In this document: positions 1 to 11,748 of the stretch, piece after piece | Layout of the letters: each line of letters opens with the position of its first letter | Position numbering within the stretch: position 1 is the stretch's first letter | Assembly: GCA_019422525.1 (NCBI GenBank) | Contig: JAHZDE010000003.1 | Coordinates: forward strand, 218,345-282,344 | Origin: Clostridiales bacterium | Lineage (GTDB): Bacteria; Bacillota; Clostridia; Oscillospirales; Acutalibacteraceae | Direction of reading: 5' to 3' | Length of the DNA stretch: 64,000 nucleotides | The notes under the pieces: generated by a model | The model's database searches: none | What the model was told of the DNA's origin: nothing | What the model saw: the letters and a program-made list of their open reading frames with translations, nothing else | Translations under genes and position numbers: made by a program

Positions 1-1235
1 TCGATAGCAACGCGGATAACAGGCTCCGGGAATTCCATGGATTCCAAAATGATGGGGTGCTTTTCGTCGCACAGGGTATCGCCGGTAGTGGTATTCTTCA
101 GACCAACTGCAGCAGCGATATCACCAGCGTACACCTTCTCAATATCCTGACGATGGTTTGCGTGCATCTGCAGGATACGGCCCATACGCTCGTTGGTGTC
201 CTTCACGGAGTTATAAACAGTAGAACCAGCTTCCACGGTACCGGAGTACACACGGAAGAAGCACAGCTTACCAACAAAGGGGTCGGTAGCAATCTTAAAT
301 GCCAGAGCTGCAAAAGGCTCATCGTCGGAAGAATGACGAACCTCTTCCTCTTCGGTATCCGGGTTCACGCCCTTAATAGCGGGAACATCGGTAGGAGCGG
401 GCATATAATCAACAATTGCGTTCAGCAAAGGCTGCACGCCCTTGTTTCTGTAGGAAGTACCGCAGGTTACGGGGACCATGTGGTTAGCGATAGTGGACTT
501 GCGGATGCAGGTCTTAATCTCGTCGACGGTCAGTTCCTCACCGTTCAGATACTTCTCAAAGAGTTCATCGTCCTGTTCAGCCACATGCTCAATGAGCTCG
601 GTGTGGTACTTCTCGGCGATTTCTCTCATATCTTCGGGGATGTCCTCTTCGCGAACATCTTTACCCAGATCATCATAATAGACCTCGGCCTTCATGGTTA
701 CCAGGTCGATAATACCCTTAAAGGTATCCTCAGAACCGATAGGCAACTGAATCGGGACAGCATTACACTTCAGGCGGTCCTTCATCATCTGGACAACGCG
801 ATAGAAGTCAGCACCCATAATGTCCATCTTGTTGACATAAGCCATACGAGGAACTTTATATTCCTCAGCCTGACGCCAAACAGTCTCGGACTGGGGCTCA
901 ACGCCGCCCTTTGCGCAGAAAACGGTCACAGAGCCGTCCAGCACACGCAGGGAGCGCTCCACTTCCACGGTAAAGTCCACGTGGCCGGGAGTGTCGATGA
1001 TGTTAATACGGTGGCCCTTCCAAAAGCAGGTAGTAGCAGCGGAGGTAATGGTAATACCTCTTTCCTGTTCCTGGGCCATCCAGTCCATGGTGGCAGTACC
1101 GTCATGGGTCTCACCGATCTTGTGGTTGATACCGGTGTAATACAGAATACGTTCTGTGGTAGTAGTTTTACCGGCATCGATGTGAGCCATAATGCCGATA
1201 TTGCGGGTTAATTCAAGTGATACCTGCCTTGGCAT
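1..1235 (-). CDS. fusA: Elongation factor G, N-terminal part (cut by window edge)
   Basis: This is the translational GTPase that drives ribosome translocation and, with RRF, ribosome recycling. The first 411 codons are visible and the rest lies left of base 1. The protein opens MPRQVSLELTRNIGIMAHID and carries the P-loop AHIDAGKTTTTERIL near residue 20, the G3 motif DTPGHVDF near residue 85 and the G4 motif NKMD near residue 140, followed by the EF-G-specific insertion and the start of domain II. The ATG is preceded by AAAGGAGGAAACCC, a strong ribosome binding site. It is the last visible gene of the rpsL-rpsG-fusA (str) operon. No stop or frameshift occurs in the visible part. Confidence 0.97.
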   Translation of the reverse strand, partial: MPRQVSLELTRNIGIMAHIDAGKTTTTERILYYTGINHKIGETHDGTATMDWMAQEQERGITITSAATTCFWKGHRINIIDTPGHVDFTVEVERSLRVLDGSVTVFCAKGGVEPQSETVWRQAEEYKVPRMAYVNKMDIMGADFYRVVQMMKDRLKCNAVPIQLPIGSEDTFKGIIDLVTMKAEVYYDDLGKDVREEDIPEDMREIAEKYHTELIEHVAEQDDELFEKYLNGEELTVDEIKTCIRKSTIANHMVPVTCGTSYRNKGVQPLLNAIVDYMPAPTDVPAIKGVNPDTEEEEVRHSSDDEPFAALAFKIATDPFVGKLCFFRVYSGTVEAGSTVYNSVKDTNERMGRILQMHANHRQDIEKVYAGDIAAAVGLKNTTTGDTLCDEKHPIILESMEFPEPVIRVAI

Positions 1236-1286
1236 GGGTTTCCTCCTTTAGTCGAATAGATAAATGTGCGGGGGTGAAAAACATTC

Positions 1287-1314
1287 CATGGAAGCCGGCA
1301 GGCCGGCATCCATG
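1287..1314 (-). promoter_or_regulatory. Hairpin in the rpsG-fusA gap
   Basis: The arms CATGGAAGCCGGC and GCCGGCATCCATG pair almost perfectly around a two-base loop in the 81-base gap between rpsG and fusA. There is no T-run after it on the minus strand, so it is more likely an mRNA structure affecting stability or translation of fusA than a terminator. Function is inferred. Confidence 0.5.
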
Positions 1315-1316
1315 CA

Positions 1317-1787
1317 TTACCATCTGTAATGTGCGAATGCCTTGTTGGCCTCTGCCATCTTATGCGTATCGTCACGCTTCTTGGCAGCGCCGCCGGCGCC
1401 ATTTATTGCATCGAGGATTTCTCCTGCCAGACGCTCCTTCATGGTCTTTTCAGAGCGCTGTCTGGAATAGGTGGAAATCCAACGCAGGCCCAGGGTCTGG
1501 CGTCTCTCAGGACGCACCTCCATGGGAACCTGATAGGTTGCACCGCCAACACGGCGGGCTTTAACCTCGAGGCTGGGCATAACATTTTCCATTGCCTGCT
1601 CAAAAACCTCCAGGGGATCCTTGCCGGTCTTCTCAGCCACGATGTCAAATGCACCGTACACGATCTTCTGGGCAACGCCCTTCTTTCCGTCATACATGAT
1701 GTTGTTCACCAGACGGGTGACCAGCTTGGAGTTATAAAGCGGATCGGGCAAAACATCACGTTTTGCGATATTACCTCTTCTCGGCAT
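1317..1787 (-). CDS. rpsG: Small ribosomal subunit protein S7
   Basis: S7 is a primary assembly protein of the 30S head that binds the 3' domain of 16S rRNA. The 156-residue product has the usual family length, the start MPRRGNIAKRDVLPDPLYNS and the conserved block PSLEVKARRVGGATYQVP. An in-frame start further upstream exists, but the ATG used here has AGGAGGGAAGAAT directly before it and matches the family N-terminus. It lies between rpsL and fusA on the same strand, as in other Firmicutes. In some bacteria S7 or S12 autoregulates this operon; nothing here proves that. Confidence 0.98.
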   Translation of the reverse strand: MPRRGNIAKRDVLPDPLYNSKLVTRLVNNIMYDGKKGVAQKIVYGAFDIVAEKTGKDPLEVFEQAMENVMPSLEVKARRVGGATYQVPMEVRPERRQTLGLRWISTYSRQRSEKTMKERLAGEILDAINGAGGAAKKRDDTHKMAEANKAFAHYRW

Positions 1788-1857
1788 ATTCTTCCCTCCT
1801 TCACATGAAATGATATCACAGGTACTCGAAAGCGACAAAACTTCCGTTGGCCACAAA

Positions 1858-1881
1858 GAGGCGTTCTATTACAAACGCCTC
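1858..1881 (-). promoter_or_regulatory. Hairpin in the rpsL-rpsG gap
   Basis: The arms GAGGCGTT and AACGCCTC pair around an eight-base loop in the 161-base gap between rpsL and rpsG. On the minus strand the right-hand side is followed only by TTTGTGG, so it would be a weak terminator at best. It may be an attenuator or an S7-type autoregulatory site; this is inference. Confidence 0.4.
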
Positions 1882-1948
1882 CGCACGAAATTCATGCGGG
1901 AGCCACGAATTCTGTCAAAGTTTTTCAGAAAGCAATCCCGTCATCGGA

Positions 1949-2374
1949 TTACTTCTTGGCGCCGGCCTTAGGCCGTTTTGCACCGTACTTGGAACGGGCC
2001 TGCATACGCTTAGCAACACCCTGGGCATCCAGAGTACCGCGGATGATGTGGTAACGCACACCAGGCAGGTCCTTTACACGGCCGCCGCGGATCATCACGA
2101 CGCTGTGCTCCTGCAGATTGTGTCCAACACCGGGGATATAGGCGCTGACTTCGATTCCGTTGGAAAGACGAACTCTGGCAATTTTACGAAGAGCAGAGTT
2201 AGGCTTCTTAGGGGTAGCAGTCTTAACAGACGTGCACACACCACGCTTTTGAGGGGAATCCTGATCGATAGCAACGCGCTTCTTGGAGTTCCAGCCCTTC
2301 AGCAGTGCGGGAGCCTTTGCTTTCTTTTCAGCAACCTGACGACCGGTATGAACCAGCTGATTAAAGGTAGGCAT
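1949..2374 (-). CDS. rpsL: Small ribosomal subunit protein S12
   Basis: S12 sits at the decoding centre of the 30S subunit and affects accuracy. The 141-residue product starts MPTFNQLVHTGRQ and has the conserved TPKKPNSALRK and GGRVKDLPGVRYH segments. The lysines equivalent to E. coli K42 and K87, the usual streptomycin-resistance positions, are present. A basic tail, AKRPKAGAKK, makes it a few residues longer than the commonest length. The chosen ATG follows GTGAGGAGGTGTCAT, an ideal ribosome binding site; a longer reading frame upstream has no such site. It is the first gene of the str operon and is preceded by a roughly 200-base leader. Confidence 0.98.
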   Translation of the reverse strand: MPTFNQLVHTGRQVAEKKAKAPALLKGWNSKKRVAIDQDSPQKRGVCTSVKTATPKKPNSALRKIARVRLSNGIEVSAYIPGVGHNLQEHSVVMIRGGRVKDLPGVRYHIIRGTLDAQGVAKRMQARSKYGAKRPKAGAKK

Positions 2375-2516
2375 ATGACACCTCCTCACAAAAAAATTTT
2401 TATATGTTAATACCGATTCAAACCGTGTGGGCTTGTCCGGCTTAACACCGAATGGAATTTTGCACAGAAACTTTCCAGTCTCCACGCCTGTGAAAGTCAG
2501 CTTATACAGGACAGCA

Positions 2517-2544
2517 CCTGCCCGGAAGGGATTTTCCGGACAGG
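2517..2544 (-). promoter_or_regulatory. Hairpin in the str operon leader
   Basis: CCTG-CCGGAA pairs with TTCCGG-CAGG in the transcribed leader upstream of rpsL. No T-run follows. It could be a protein-binding or RNA-stabilising element. The remainder of the 215-base rpoC-rpsL gap shows only the promoter and the rpsL ribosome binding site. Confidence 0.35.
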
Positions 2545-2589
2545 ATACCGTTCATTTCGCTCAGACCATCACAATTTGCTATTATATAC

Positions 2590-6129
<3,540 letters not shown>

Positions 6130-6145
6130 CGTTCAACCCCCAACA

Positions 6146-9100
6146 TTACATTGTCTCGTCGCCGTTGCCAGTACTGTCACCAAACAGGTCATCCAGACCG
6201 TCGTCATGCATAACGCTATACAAATCGTCATCCTCATCGTCGGGATTCTCCATGGTATAGCCATCCATTTCCCCTTCTTCGGCGACGGTAGGCTCGTCAA
6301 AAGAATCTCCGGACTGGATGTATCCGTCGTCCTCATCATCGAAGTCCTGCTTCAAATCAATCTCTTCGTTATTCTTATCCAGCACCTTAATATCCAGACC
6401 CAAAGACTGCAGTTCCTTAATCAGAACCTTGAAGGACTCGGGCACACCGGGCTTAGGAATATTCTGGCCCTTGACAATGGCCTCATAGGTCTTCACACGG
6501 CCCACCACGTCGTCGGACTTCACCGTCAGGATTTCCTGCAGGGTGTAAGCTGCGCCGTAAGCTTCCAGGGCCCAAACTTCCATCTCACCGAAACGCTGGC
6601 CGCCGAACTGAGCTTTACCACCCAGAGGCTGCTGGGTAACCAGAGAGTACGGACCAGTGGAACGGGCGTGAATTTTATCGTCAACCAAATGGTGGAGCTT
6701 GAGGTAATACATATAACCAACGGTAACCGGGTTGTCGAAATACTCACCGGTACGGCCATCACGAAGCCAGAACTTACCATCTTCGCTCATGCCGGCCATT
6801 TTAAAGCACTCACGGATATCCTCTTCATGAGCACCGTCGAACACAGGGGTCATAATCTTCCATCCCAGTGCCTTGGCGGCCATACCCAGATGGACTTCCA
6901 GTACCTGTCCGATATTCATACGGGAAGGCACGCCCAAGGGGTTCAGCACAATATCCAGGGGAGTACCATCAGGCAGGAACGGCATTTCTTCCATAGGCAG
7001 AATCCGGGAAACAACACCCTTGTTACCATGACGGCCTGCCATCTTATCGCCGACAGAAATCTTTCTCTTCTGAGCAATGTAGCAGCGAACCACTTTGTTT
7101 ACGCCAGGGCTCAGCTCGTCGTGGCTGTTTTCGCGGGTAAACACTTTTACGTCCACCACAATACCATATTCACCATGAGGCACACGCAAAGAAGTATCGC
7201 GAACTTCTCTTGCTTTTTCGCCAAAGATAGCACGGAGCAGGCGCTCTTCTGCGGTCAGCTCGGTTTCGCCCTTGGGGGTAACCTTACCTACCAGAATATC
7301 GCCCGCACGGACATCGGCGCCCACACGGATAATTCCACGGTCATCCAAATCGCGGAGCAAATCTTCATTAACGTTGGGAATATCACGGGTAATCTCTTCC
7401 GGTCCCAGTTTGGTATCACGGGCTTCCATTTCGTGCTCCTCAATATGGATGGAGGTATACACGTCATCCCGGACAATCTTCTCGTTAATCAGAACGGCGT
7501 CCTCGTAGTTATAACCTTCCCAGGTCATAAAGCCAATCAGGGCGTTCTTGCCCAGAGAAATTTCACCGTTGCAAATAGCAGGGCCGTCAGCAATCACGTC
7601 GCCCTCTTCCACCCGGTCGCCTCTGTCAACCACGGGAACCTGGTTAATACAGGTGCTCTGGTTGGAGCGCAGGAACTTCGTAATCTGATAGGTGTCCACT
7701 TCGCCGTTATCAGCCGTCACGCGCACCTCAGTAGCGCTAACGCTGCGGACAATACCGGCACGCTTTGCCAGTACACACACGCCGGAGTCTACGCCGGCCT
7801 TATATTCCATACCGGTGCCCACAATAGGAGCCTCGGTCTTCAGCAGCGGCACAGCCTGGCGCTGCATGTTAGAACCCATCAATGCACGGTTAGCGTCATC
7901 GTTTTCCAGGAAGGGAATCATAGCGGTAGCCACAGAAACCACCATTCGAGGAGATACATCCATAAAGTCGGCCTTCCGGCGGTCCACTTCCACAAAGCTC
8001 TCTCTGTGACGGCCGTTCACCTTGTTGTGCAGGAAGCAGCCGTTCTCATCCAACGGTTCGTTAGCCTGCGCCACAATGTAGTTATCTTCCACGTCAGCGG
8101 TCATATACACCACTTCGTCGGTAACTCTTCCGGTTTCCTTGTCCACCCGGCGGAAAGGAGCCTCCACAAAGCCATACTCGTTAATTCTTGCAAAAGTTGC
8201 CAGATAGGAAATCAGACCGATGTTGGGGCCTTCAGGCGTTTCAATAGGACACATACGGCCATAGTGGCTGTAGTGAACGTCACGCACCTCAAATCCGGCG
8301 CGGTCACGGGACAGACCGCCGGGGCCCAGTGCAGACAGACGACGCTTGTGTGTCAGTTCTGCCAGAGGGTTCGTCTGGTCCATAAACTGGGACAGCGGAG
8401 AGGAGCCGAAGAACTCCTTAATAGCCGCTACCACAGGACGAATATTGATCAAAGAGTGAGGGGTCAGAGCTTCCGGGTCCTGAGCCTGCAGGGTCATACG
8501 TTCCCGAATCACTCTTTCCAGACGGGAGAAACCAATGCGGAACTGGTTCTGCAGCAACTCGCCTACAGAACGAATCCGGCGGTTGCCCAAATGGTCAATA
8601 TCATCAGTGGTGCCCAAGCCCATAGCCAGGCAGTTCATATAGTTAATAGAAGAGAAAATATCATCGATAATAATGTGCTTGGGAATCAAATCATCAGCAC
8701 GGGCACGAATGGTATCCTTCAGTTCTTCCTCGTCATCGCCGCAGCTTTCCAGAATCTCAGCCAAGACGGAGAAACGCACCCGCTCGTTGATGCCACATTC
8801 TTCCTTAGCATCAAAGCTTACATACTTGGAAATATCCACCATACCGTTGGAAATTACCTTAACCTCACGATCGCCTACTTCCACAAAAGCAACCGTGACA
8901 CCGGCATTGTCGATTTCCTCTGCCAAGCTGCGGGAAACCACTTGTCCTGCTTCTGCCATCACTTCACCGGTCATGGGGTTCACAATCGGCTGGGTCAGCT
9001 TCTGGTCGGTAATACGGCCGGCCAAATTCAGCTTTTTGTTGTATTTATAACGGCCAACCCGGGAAAGATCATAGCGGCGGGCATCAAAGAACAACCCGTT

Positions 9101-9868
9101 GATATGGGACTGAGCGCTGTCAACAGTAGGCGGCTCACTGGGGCGCAGCTTGCGGTATACTTCCAGCAAGCCCTCATCCATGCTGTGGGTGGTATCCTTT
9201 TCCAGAGTAGCCTCGATGCGGTCATCGGTACCAAAATAGTTACGGATTTCCTCATCGGTACCAAGTCCCAAAGCGCGCAGGAATACCGTTACCGGAATCT
9301 TACGGTTTTTATCAATACGCACATAGAAAACATCGTTAGCATCGTTTTCATATTCCAGCCATGCGCCGCGGTTAGGGATCACAGTAGAGCTGAACAATTC
9401 CTTACCGGTCTTATCATACTCCATTTTGTAGTACACACCGGGGGAACGCACCAACTGGGAAACAATCACGCGCTCGGCGCCGTTAATCACAAAAGTACCG
9501 CTATCGGTCATCAACGGGAAGTCGCCCATAAACACTTCGGATTCCTTAATTTCACCGGTCTCCTTGTTCAGCAGGCGGGCAGTTACCCGAAGGGCCTTTG
9601 CATAAGTGGCGTCTCGCTCTTTACACTCAATCACGCTGTAATTGGGCTCGTCGTCCAGTTTATAGTTGACAAAATCCAGCACCAAATTCCCGGTAAAGTC
9701 CGTAATACCCGAAACATCACGGAATACCTCTTTCAGTCCCTCATCCAGGAACCACTGATAGGAATTCTTCTGCACCTCAATCAGGTTCGGCATCTGCAGA
9801 ACTTCATCGATGCGGGAAAAGCTCATGCGGGTGTTTTTGCCCAACTGCACCGGTTTGACATTCACCAT
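6146..9868 (-). CDS. rpoB: DNA-directed RNA polymerase subunit beta
   Basis: This is the second large core subunit. The chosen start gives 1240 residues beginning MVNVKPVQLGKNTRMSFSRI, the usual Clostridia N-terminus. A frame open to a GTG at 10042 would add 58 residues without family similarity or a ribosome binding site. The rifampicin region reads SQFMDQTNPLAELTHKRR, and the positions equivalent to E. coli D516, H526 and S531 are wild type, so rifampicin sensitivity is expected. The C-terminus ends in a long acidic tail rich in Asp and Glu. Unusually for this operon, rplJ-rplL are not upstream; the gene is headed by its own promoter and a roughly 190-base leader. Confidence 0.98.
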   Translation of the reverse strand: MVNVKPVQLGKNTRMSFSRIDEVLQMPNLIEVQKNSYQWFLDEGLKEVFRDVSGITDFTGNLVLDFVNYKLDDEPNYSVIECKERDATYAKALRVTARLLNKETGEIKESEVFMGDFPLMTDSGTFVINGAERVIVSQLVRSPGVYYKMEYDKTGKELFSSTVIPNRGAWLEYENDANDVFYVRIDKNRKIPVTVFLRALGLGTDEEIRNYFGTDDRIEATLEKDTTHSMDEGLLEVYRKLRPSEPPTVDSAQSHINGLFFDARRYDLSRVGRYKYNKKLNLAGRITDQKLTQPIVNPMTGEVMAEAGQVVSRSLAEEIDNAGVTVAFVEVGDREVKVISNGMVDISKYVSFDAKEECGINERVRFSVLAEILESCGDDEEELKDTIRARADDLIPKHIIIDDIFSSINYMNCLAMGLGTTDDIDHLGNRRIRSVGELLQNQFRIGFSRLERVIRERMTLQAQDPEALTPHSLINIRPVVAAIKEFFGSSPLSQFMDQTNPLAELTHKRRLSALGPGGLSRDRAGFEVRDVHYSHYGRMCPIETPEGPNIGLISYLATFARINEYGFVEAPFRRVDKETGRVTDEVVYMTADVEDNYIVAQANEPLDENGCFLHNKVNGRHRESFVEVDRRKADFMDVSPRMVVSVATAMIPFLENDDANRALMGSNMQRQAVPLLKTEAPIVGTGMEYKAGVDSGVCVLAKRAGIVRSVSATEVRVTADNGEVDTYQITKFLRSNQSTCINQVPVVDRGDRVEEGDVIADGPAICNGEISLGKNALIGFMTWEGYNYEDAVLINEKIVRDDVYTSIHIEEHEMEARDTKLGPEEITRDIPNVNEDLLRDLDDRGIIRVGADVRAGDILVGKVTPKGETELTAEERLLRAIFGEKAREVRDTSLRVPHGEYGIVVDVKVFTRENSHDELSPGVNKVVRCYIAQKRKISVGDKMAGRHGNKGVVSRILPMEEMPFLPDGTPLDIVLNPLGVPSRMNIGQVLEVHLGMAAKALGWKIMTPVFDGAHEEDIRECFKMAGMSEDGKFWLRDGRTGEYFDNPVTVGYMYYLKLHHLVDDKIHARSTGPYSLVTQQPLGGKAQFGGQRFGEMEVWALEAYGAAYTLQEILTVKSDDVVGRVKTYEAIVKGQNIPKPGVPESFKVLIKELQSLGLDIKVLDKNNEEIDLKQDFDDEDDGYIQSGDSFDEPTVAEEGEMDGYTMENPDDEDDDLYSVMHDDGLDDLFGDSTGNGDETM

Positions 9869-10068
9869 TGGCTCAATCACTCCATTCCAATATTTACCAT
9901 TCTGCCGCGCCGGCAAGCTGTGGCTGATCTCCCGCCGCTTTACCGGCGTCCTCTCCGCTTTTTGGACCGCGACAATTTTTTCTGAAAACACTTGCGTTTT
10001 TTTGAAAGATGTGCTAAACTGTATCAGGACTTTGTGAAACACAATAATCCATGATAATGCAGTATATT

Positions 10069-10097
10069 AGTTTATAATATATCTTTTATTTTGTCAA
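10069..10097 (-). promoter_or_regulatory. Promoter of rpoB-rpoC
   Basis: TTGACA (10097-10092) and TAAACT (10074-10069) are separated by 17 bases on the minus strand, in an AT-rich stretch. A transcript would start near 10062 and carry about 190 bases before the rpoB ATG. The -10 matches four of six consensus bases; a TATAAA two bases closer is an alternative. Confidence 0.65.
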
Positions 10098-10331
10098 GGC
10101 TTTTTCCTTGAAGAAGTGGGTTTTTGCCCACTTTTTTTGATTTTATCCTCTTTTTTGGCGATTATAATTCTATTTTCGAAATATATCATCTCTAATACCT
10201 ATTTTACAAAGCACTTTCCAAATGAGGTCTGGAAAGTGCTTTTCTTTGATTAAATTTCGATTTTAGAATTATTTTTGTTAAAAACACCCGGCTACGTGTT
10301 ACAAAATAATCATCCTGTTTTTATAAAAAAG
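10098..10331. other. AT-rich intergenic region upstream of rpoB, with two hairpins
   Basis: No gene is seen. It contains a small hairpin AGTGGG/CCCACT followed by seven T on the plus strand (10115-10137), and a stronger one, AAAGCACTTTCCA/TGGAAAGTGCTTT (10208-10242), with T-rich flanks on both sides. Because no plus-strand gene ends here, the second hairpin may insulate the rpoB promoter from the regulator upstream. Confidence 0.5.
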
Positions 10332-10359
10332 AAGGACCGGCAAGTCTATACCGGTCCTT
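10325..10359 (-). terminator. Terminator of the XRE gene at 10398
   Basis: AAGGACCGG and CCGGTCCTT pair around a ten-base loop, and on the minus strand the hairpin is followed by TTCTTTTTT. It sits about 40 bases after the stop of the regulator gene. Confidence 0.8.
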
Positions 10360-10397
10360 TTCCTATTCAGTTTTTGTAATCCCAGATATGAACCCTT

Positions 10398-10658
10398 TCA
10401 ACCGCTGGGATTATCGGTCCTTCCCAAAAGCCAGTCCACTGAGACGTTCAAAATATTGGCCAGCGCCGCCAGCTCAAAATCCGTTACGTATCGAATCTGT
10501 CCTTCCAGCTTGGAAAGTCCCGAAGCGTTCATATCCACACCGTTTACCTGCAATTGGGCCAGCAGCTCCTTTTGCTTCATTCCCTGATTCTTTCGGGCAA
10601 TTTCTACCCGGGCGCCTACCAAATTCCGGTTGCCCAGGGCCTGCTTACGCAATCTCAT
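10398..10658 (-). CDS. Small XRE-family DNA-binding regulator
   Basis: The 86-residue protein is little more than one helix-turn-helix domain. It runs LVGARVEIARKNQGMKQKEL, then a recognition region around NASGLSKLEGQIRYVTDFEL, and ends VSVDWLLGRTDNPSG, as in many small Cro/CI-like proteins of Clostridia. The start MRLRKQALGNRNL was chosen over a frame extension because GGGGGAAACAAGG precedes it. It has its own promoter and terminator and no effector domain. Target genes are unknown; it may regulate itself or the divergent NAD salvage genes, which is only suggested by position. Confidence 0.85.
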   Translation of the reverse strand: MRLRKQALGNRNLVGARVEIARKNQGMKQKELLAQLQVNGVDMNASGLSKLEGQIRYVTDFELAALANILNVSVDWLLGRTDNPSG

Positions 10659-10727
10659 CCTTGTTTCCCCCAAATAGTACAAATCTGCAAAACCAATGCC
10701 GTCGGCAAGACGAGAACCATCCCATGC

Positions 10728-10752
10728 TGAAAACACAGGCGTCCTGTTTTCA
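10728..10752. repeat. Imperfect inverted repeat in the XRE leader
   Basis: TGAAAACACAGG and CCTGTTTTCA face each other across a three-base centre, in the leader between the XRE promoter and its start codon. It could be the operator of the regulator or an RNA hairpin. Apart from this and the two promoters, the 380-base gap between 10659 and 11040 shows no coding potential. Confidence 0.35.
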
Positions 10753-10832
10753 CAACATCAGGCGGCCAAACCGGGCTTTCAAATGATTTTCCATTGGGCA
10801 AAGCACAATTCCACCGCCAACTGAACGATACT

Positions 10833-10861
10833 ATTATAGCCTCTTATTTCTTAAAATGCAA
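10833..10861 (-). promoter_or_regulatory. Promoter of the XRE gene at 10398
   Basis: TTGCAT (10861-10856) and TATAAT (10838-10833) are 17 bases apart on the minus strand. The predicted leader is about 170 bases long. Confidence 0.65.
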
Positions 10862-10938
10862 TACCAAGTGAAAAAACTACTGAAAAATCATTTTGAATAG
10901 GATTATTTTTGGTATCTTCCCATATTTCGATTTTCAAA

Positions 10939-10968
10939 TTGTACTTTTTCGGCGTTATTTGTTATAAT
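10939..10968 (+). promoter_or_regulatory. Promoter of the NAD salvage pair
   Basis: TTGTAC (10939-10944) and TATAAT (10963-10968) are 18 bases apart on the plus strand, about 75 bases before the first gene of the pair. Confidence 0.6.
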
Positions 10969-11040
10969 AGATGTCAGGACACCCCCATGTGGATCCGTTC
11001 CCCCTGTTGGGACATGTTTTTTCGGAAAGGTTGTGATGTT

Positions 11041-11712
11041 ATGAAACTTGCCGCTCTCCCGTCGGAAGCAACTATACTGCGGGACGCTTTTCCGGCTGCC
11101 TTTTCAGCAGCACCAGCCGCCCTATCCTCCTTCCCACCGGAGTCCTCGGCATTGGTGGTCATGGATTTAATTAACGGCTTTGCTGTAGAAGGAGCTTTAT
11201 ATAGTCCTAATACCGCTTCCCTCCTTCCTGCCGCTGCCAATCTGATGCAGGCCTGCCGGTCAAGGAACATCCCCATCCTGTTTTTTGCCGACAGCCATCC
11301 TTCTGACAGCCCGGAGTTCTCTTCTTATCCCGTGCATTGTTTGCAGGGTTCCGAGGAATCTCGGCCTGTAGATTTACTGGAAAAAGAAGGCGGCTATCGT
11401 CTGTTTCCCAAAAATTCCACCAACGGTTTTTTGGAACCTGCTTTTGGGCAATGGCTGGCGGAAAATCCCGCCGTCACCCGATTTATCGTCATCGGCTGTT
11501 GTACGGATATTTGCGTGCAGCAGTTCGCCCTCACGCTTAAAACAGAATTTAACCGACAAAACCGTCCCAGCCAGATTGTCGTGCCCATTGATTTGACCGC
11601 AACCTATGATACTCCAGGCCATCCGGCCTTTATCACCGAATTGGCCTCTTATCAAAACATGCAGACCAGCGGCGTGGAACTGATCTCCACTCTCGCCGCC
11701 GACCCAATTTGA
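11041..11712 (+). CDS. Isochorismatase-family hydrolase, probably nicotinamidase
   Basis: The 223-residue protein belongs to the cysteine hydrolase family that includes nicotinamidase and isochorismatase. The expected triad is visible: Asp in VVMDLINGF, Lys in FPKNSTNGF and Cys in VIGCCTDICVQQFAL. The gene sits 36 bases upstream of a nicotinate phosphoribosyltransferase on the same strand, so deamidation of nicotinamide to nicotinate for NAD salvage is the best guess. The ATG at 11041 was chosen because the family domain starts soon after it; AAAGG lies 13 bases upstream, a modest site. Isochorismatase or another amidase activity cannot be excluded from sequence alone. Confidence 0.82.
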   Translation: MKLAALPSEATILRDAFPAAFSAAPAALSSFPPESSALVVMDLINGFAVEGALYSPNTASLLPAAANLMQACRSRNIPILFFADSHPSDSPEFSSYPVHCLQGSEESRPVDLLEKEGGYRLFPKNSTNGFLEPAFGQWLAENPAVTRFIVIGCCTDICVQQFALTLKTEFNRQNRPSQIVVPIDLTATYDTPGHPAFITELASYQNMQTSGVELISTLAADPI

Positions 11713-11748
11713 AACCGGAAAACCGGAAAAAGAAAGGTTCTGAACACT

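Noticed and set aside
9869..10042. N-terminal extension of RpoB from a GTG at 10042
   Set aside because: It lacks a ribosome binding site and family similarity; MVNVKPVQLGKNTRMSF at 9868 is the usual start.
10115..10137. Plus-strand terminator hairpin upstream of rpoB
   Set aside because: No plus-strand gene ends there; kept only as part of the intergenic description.
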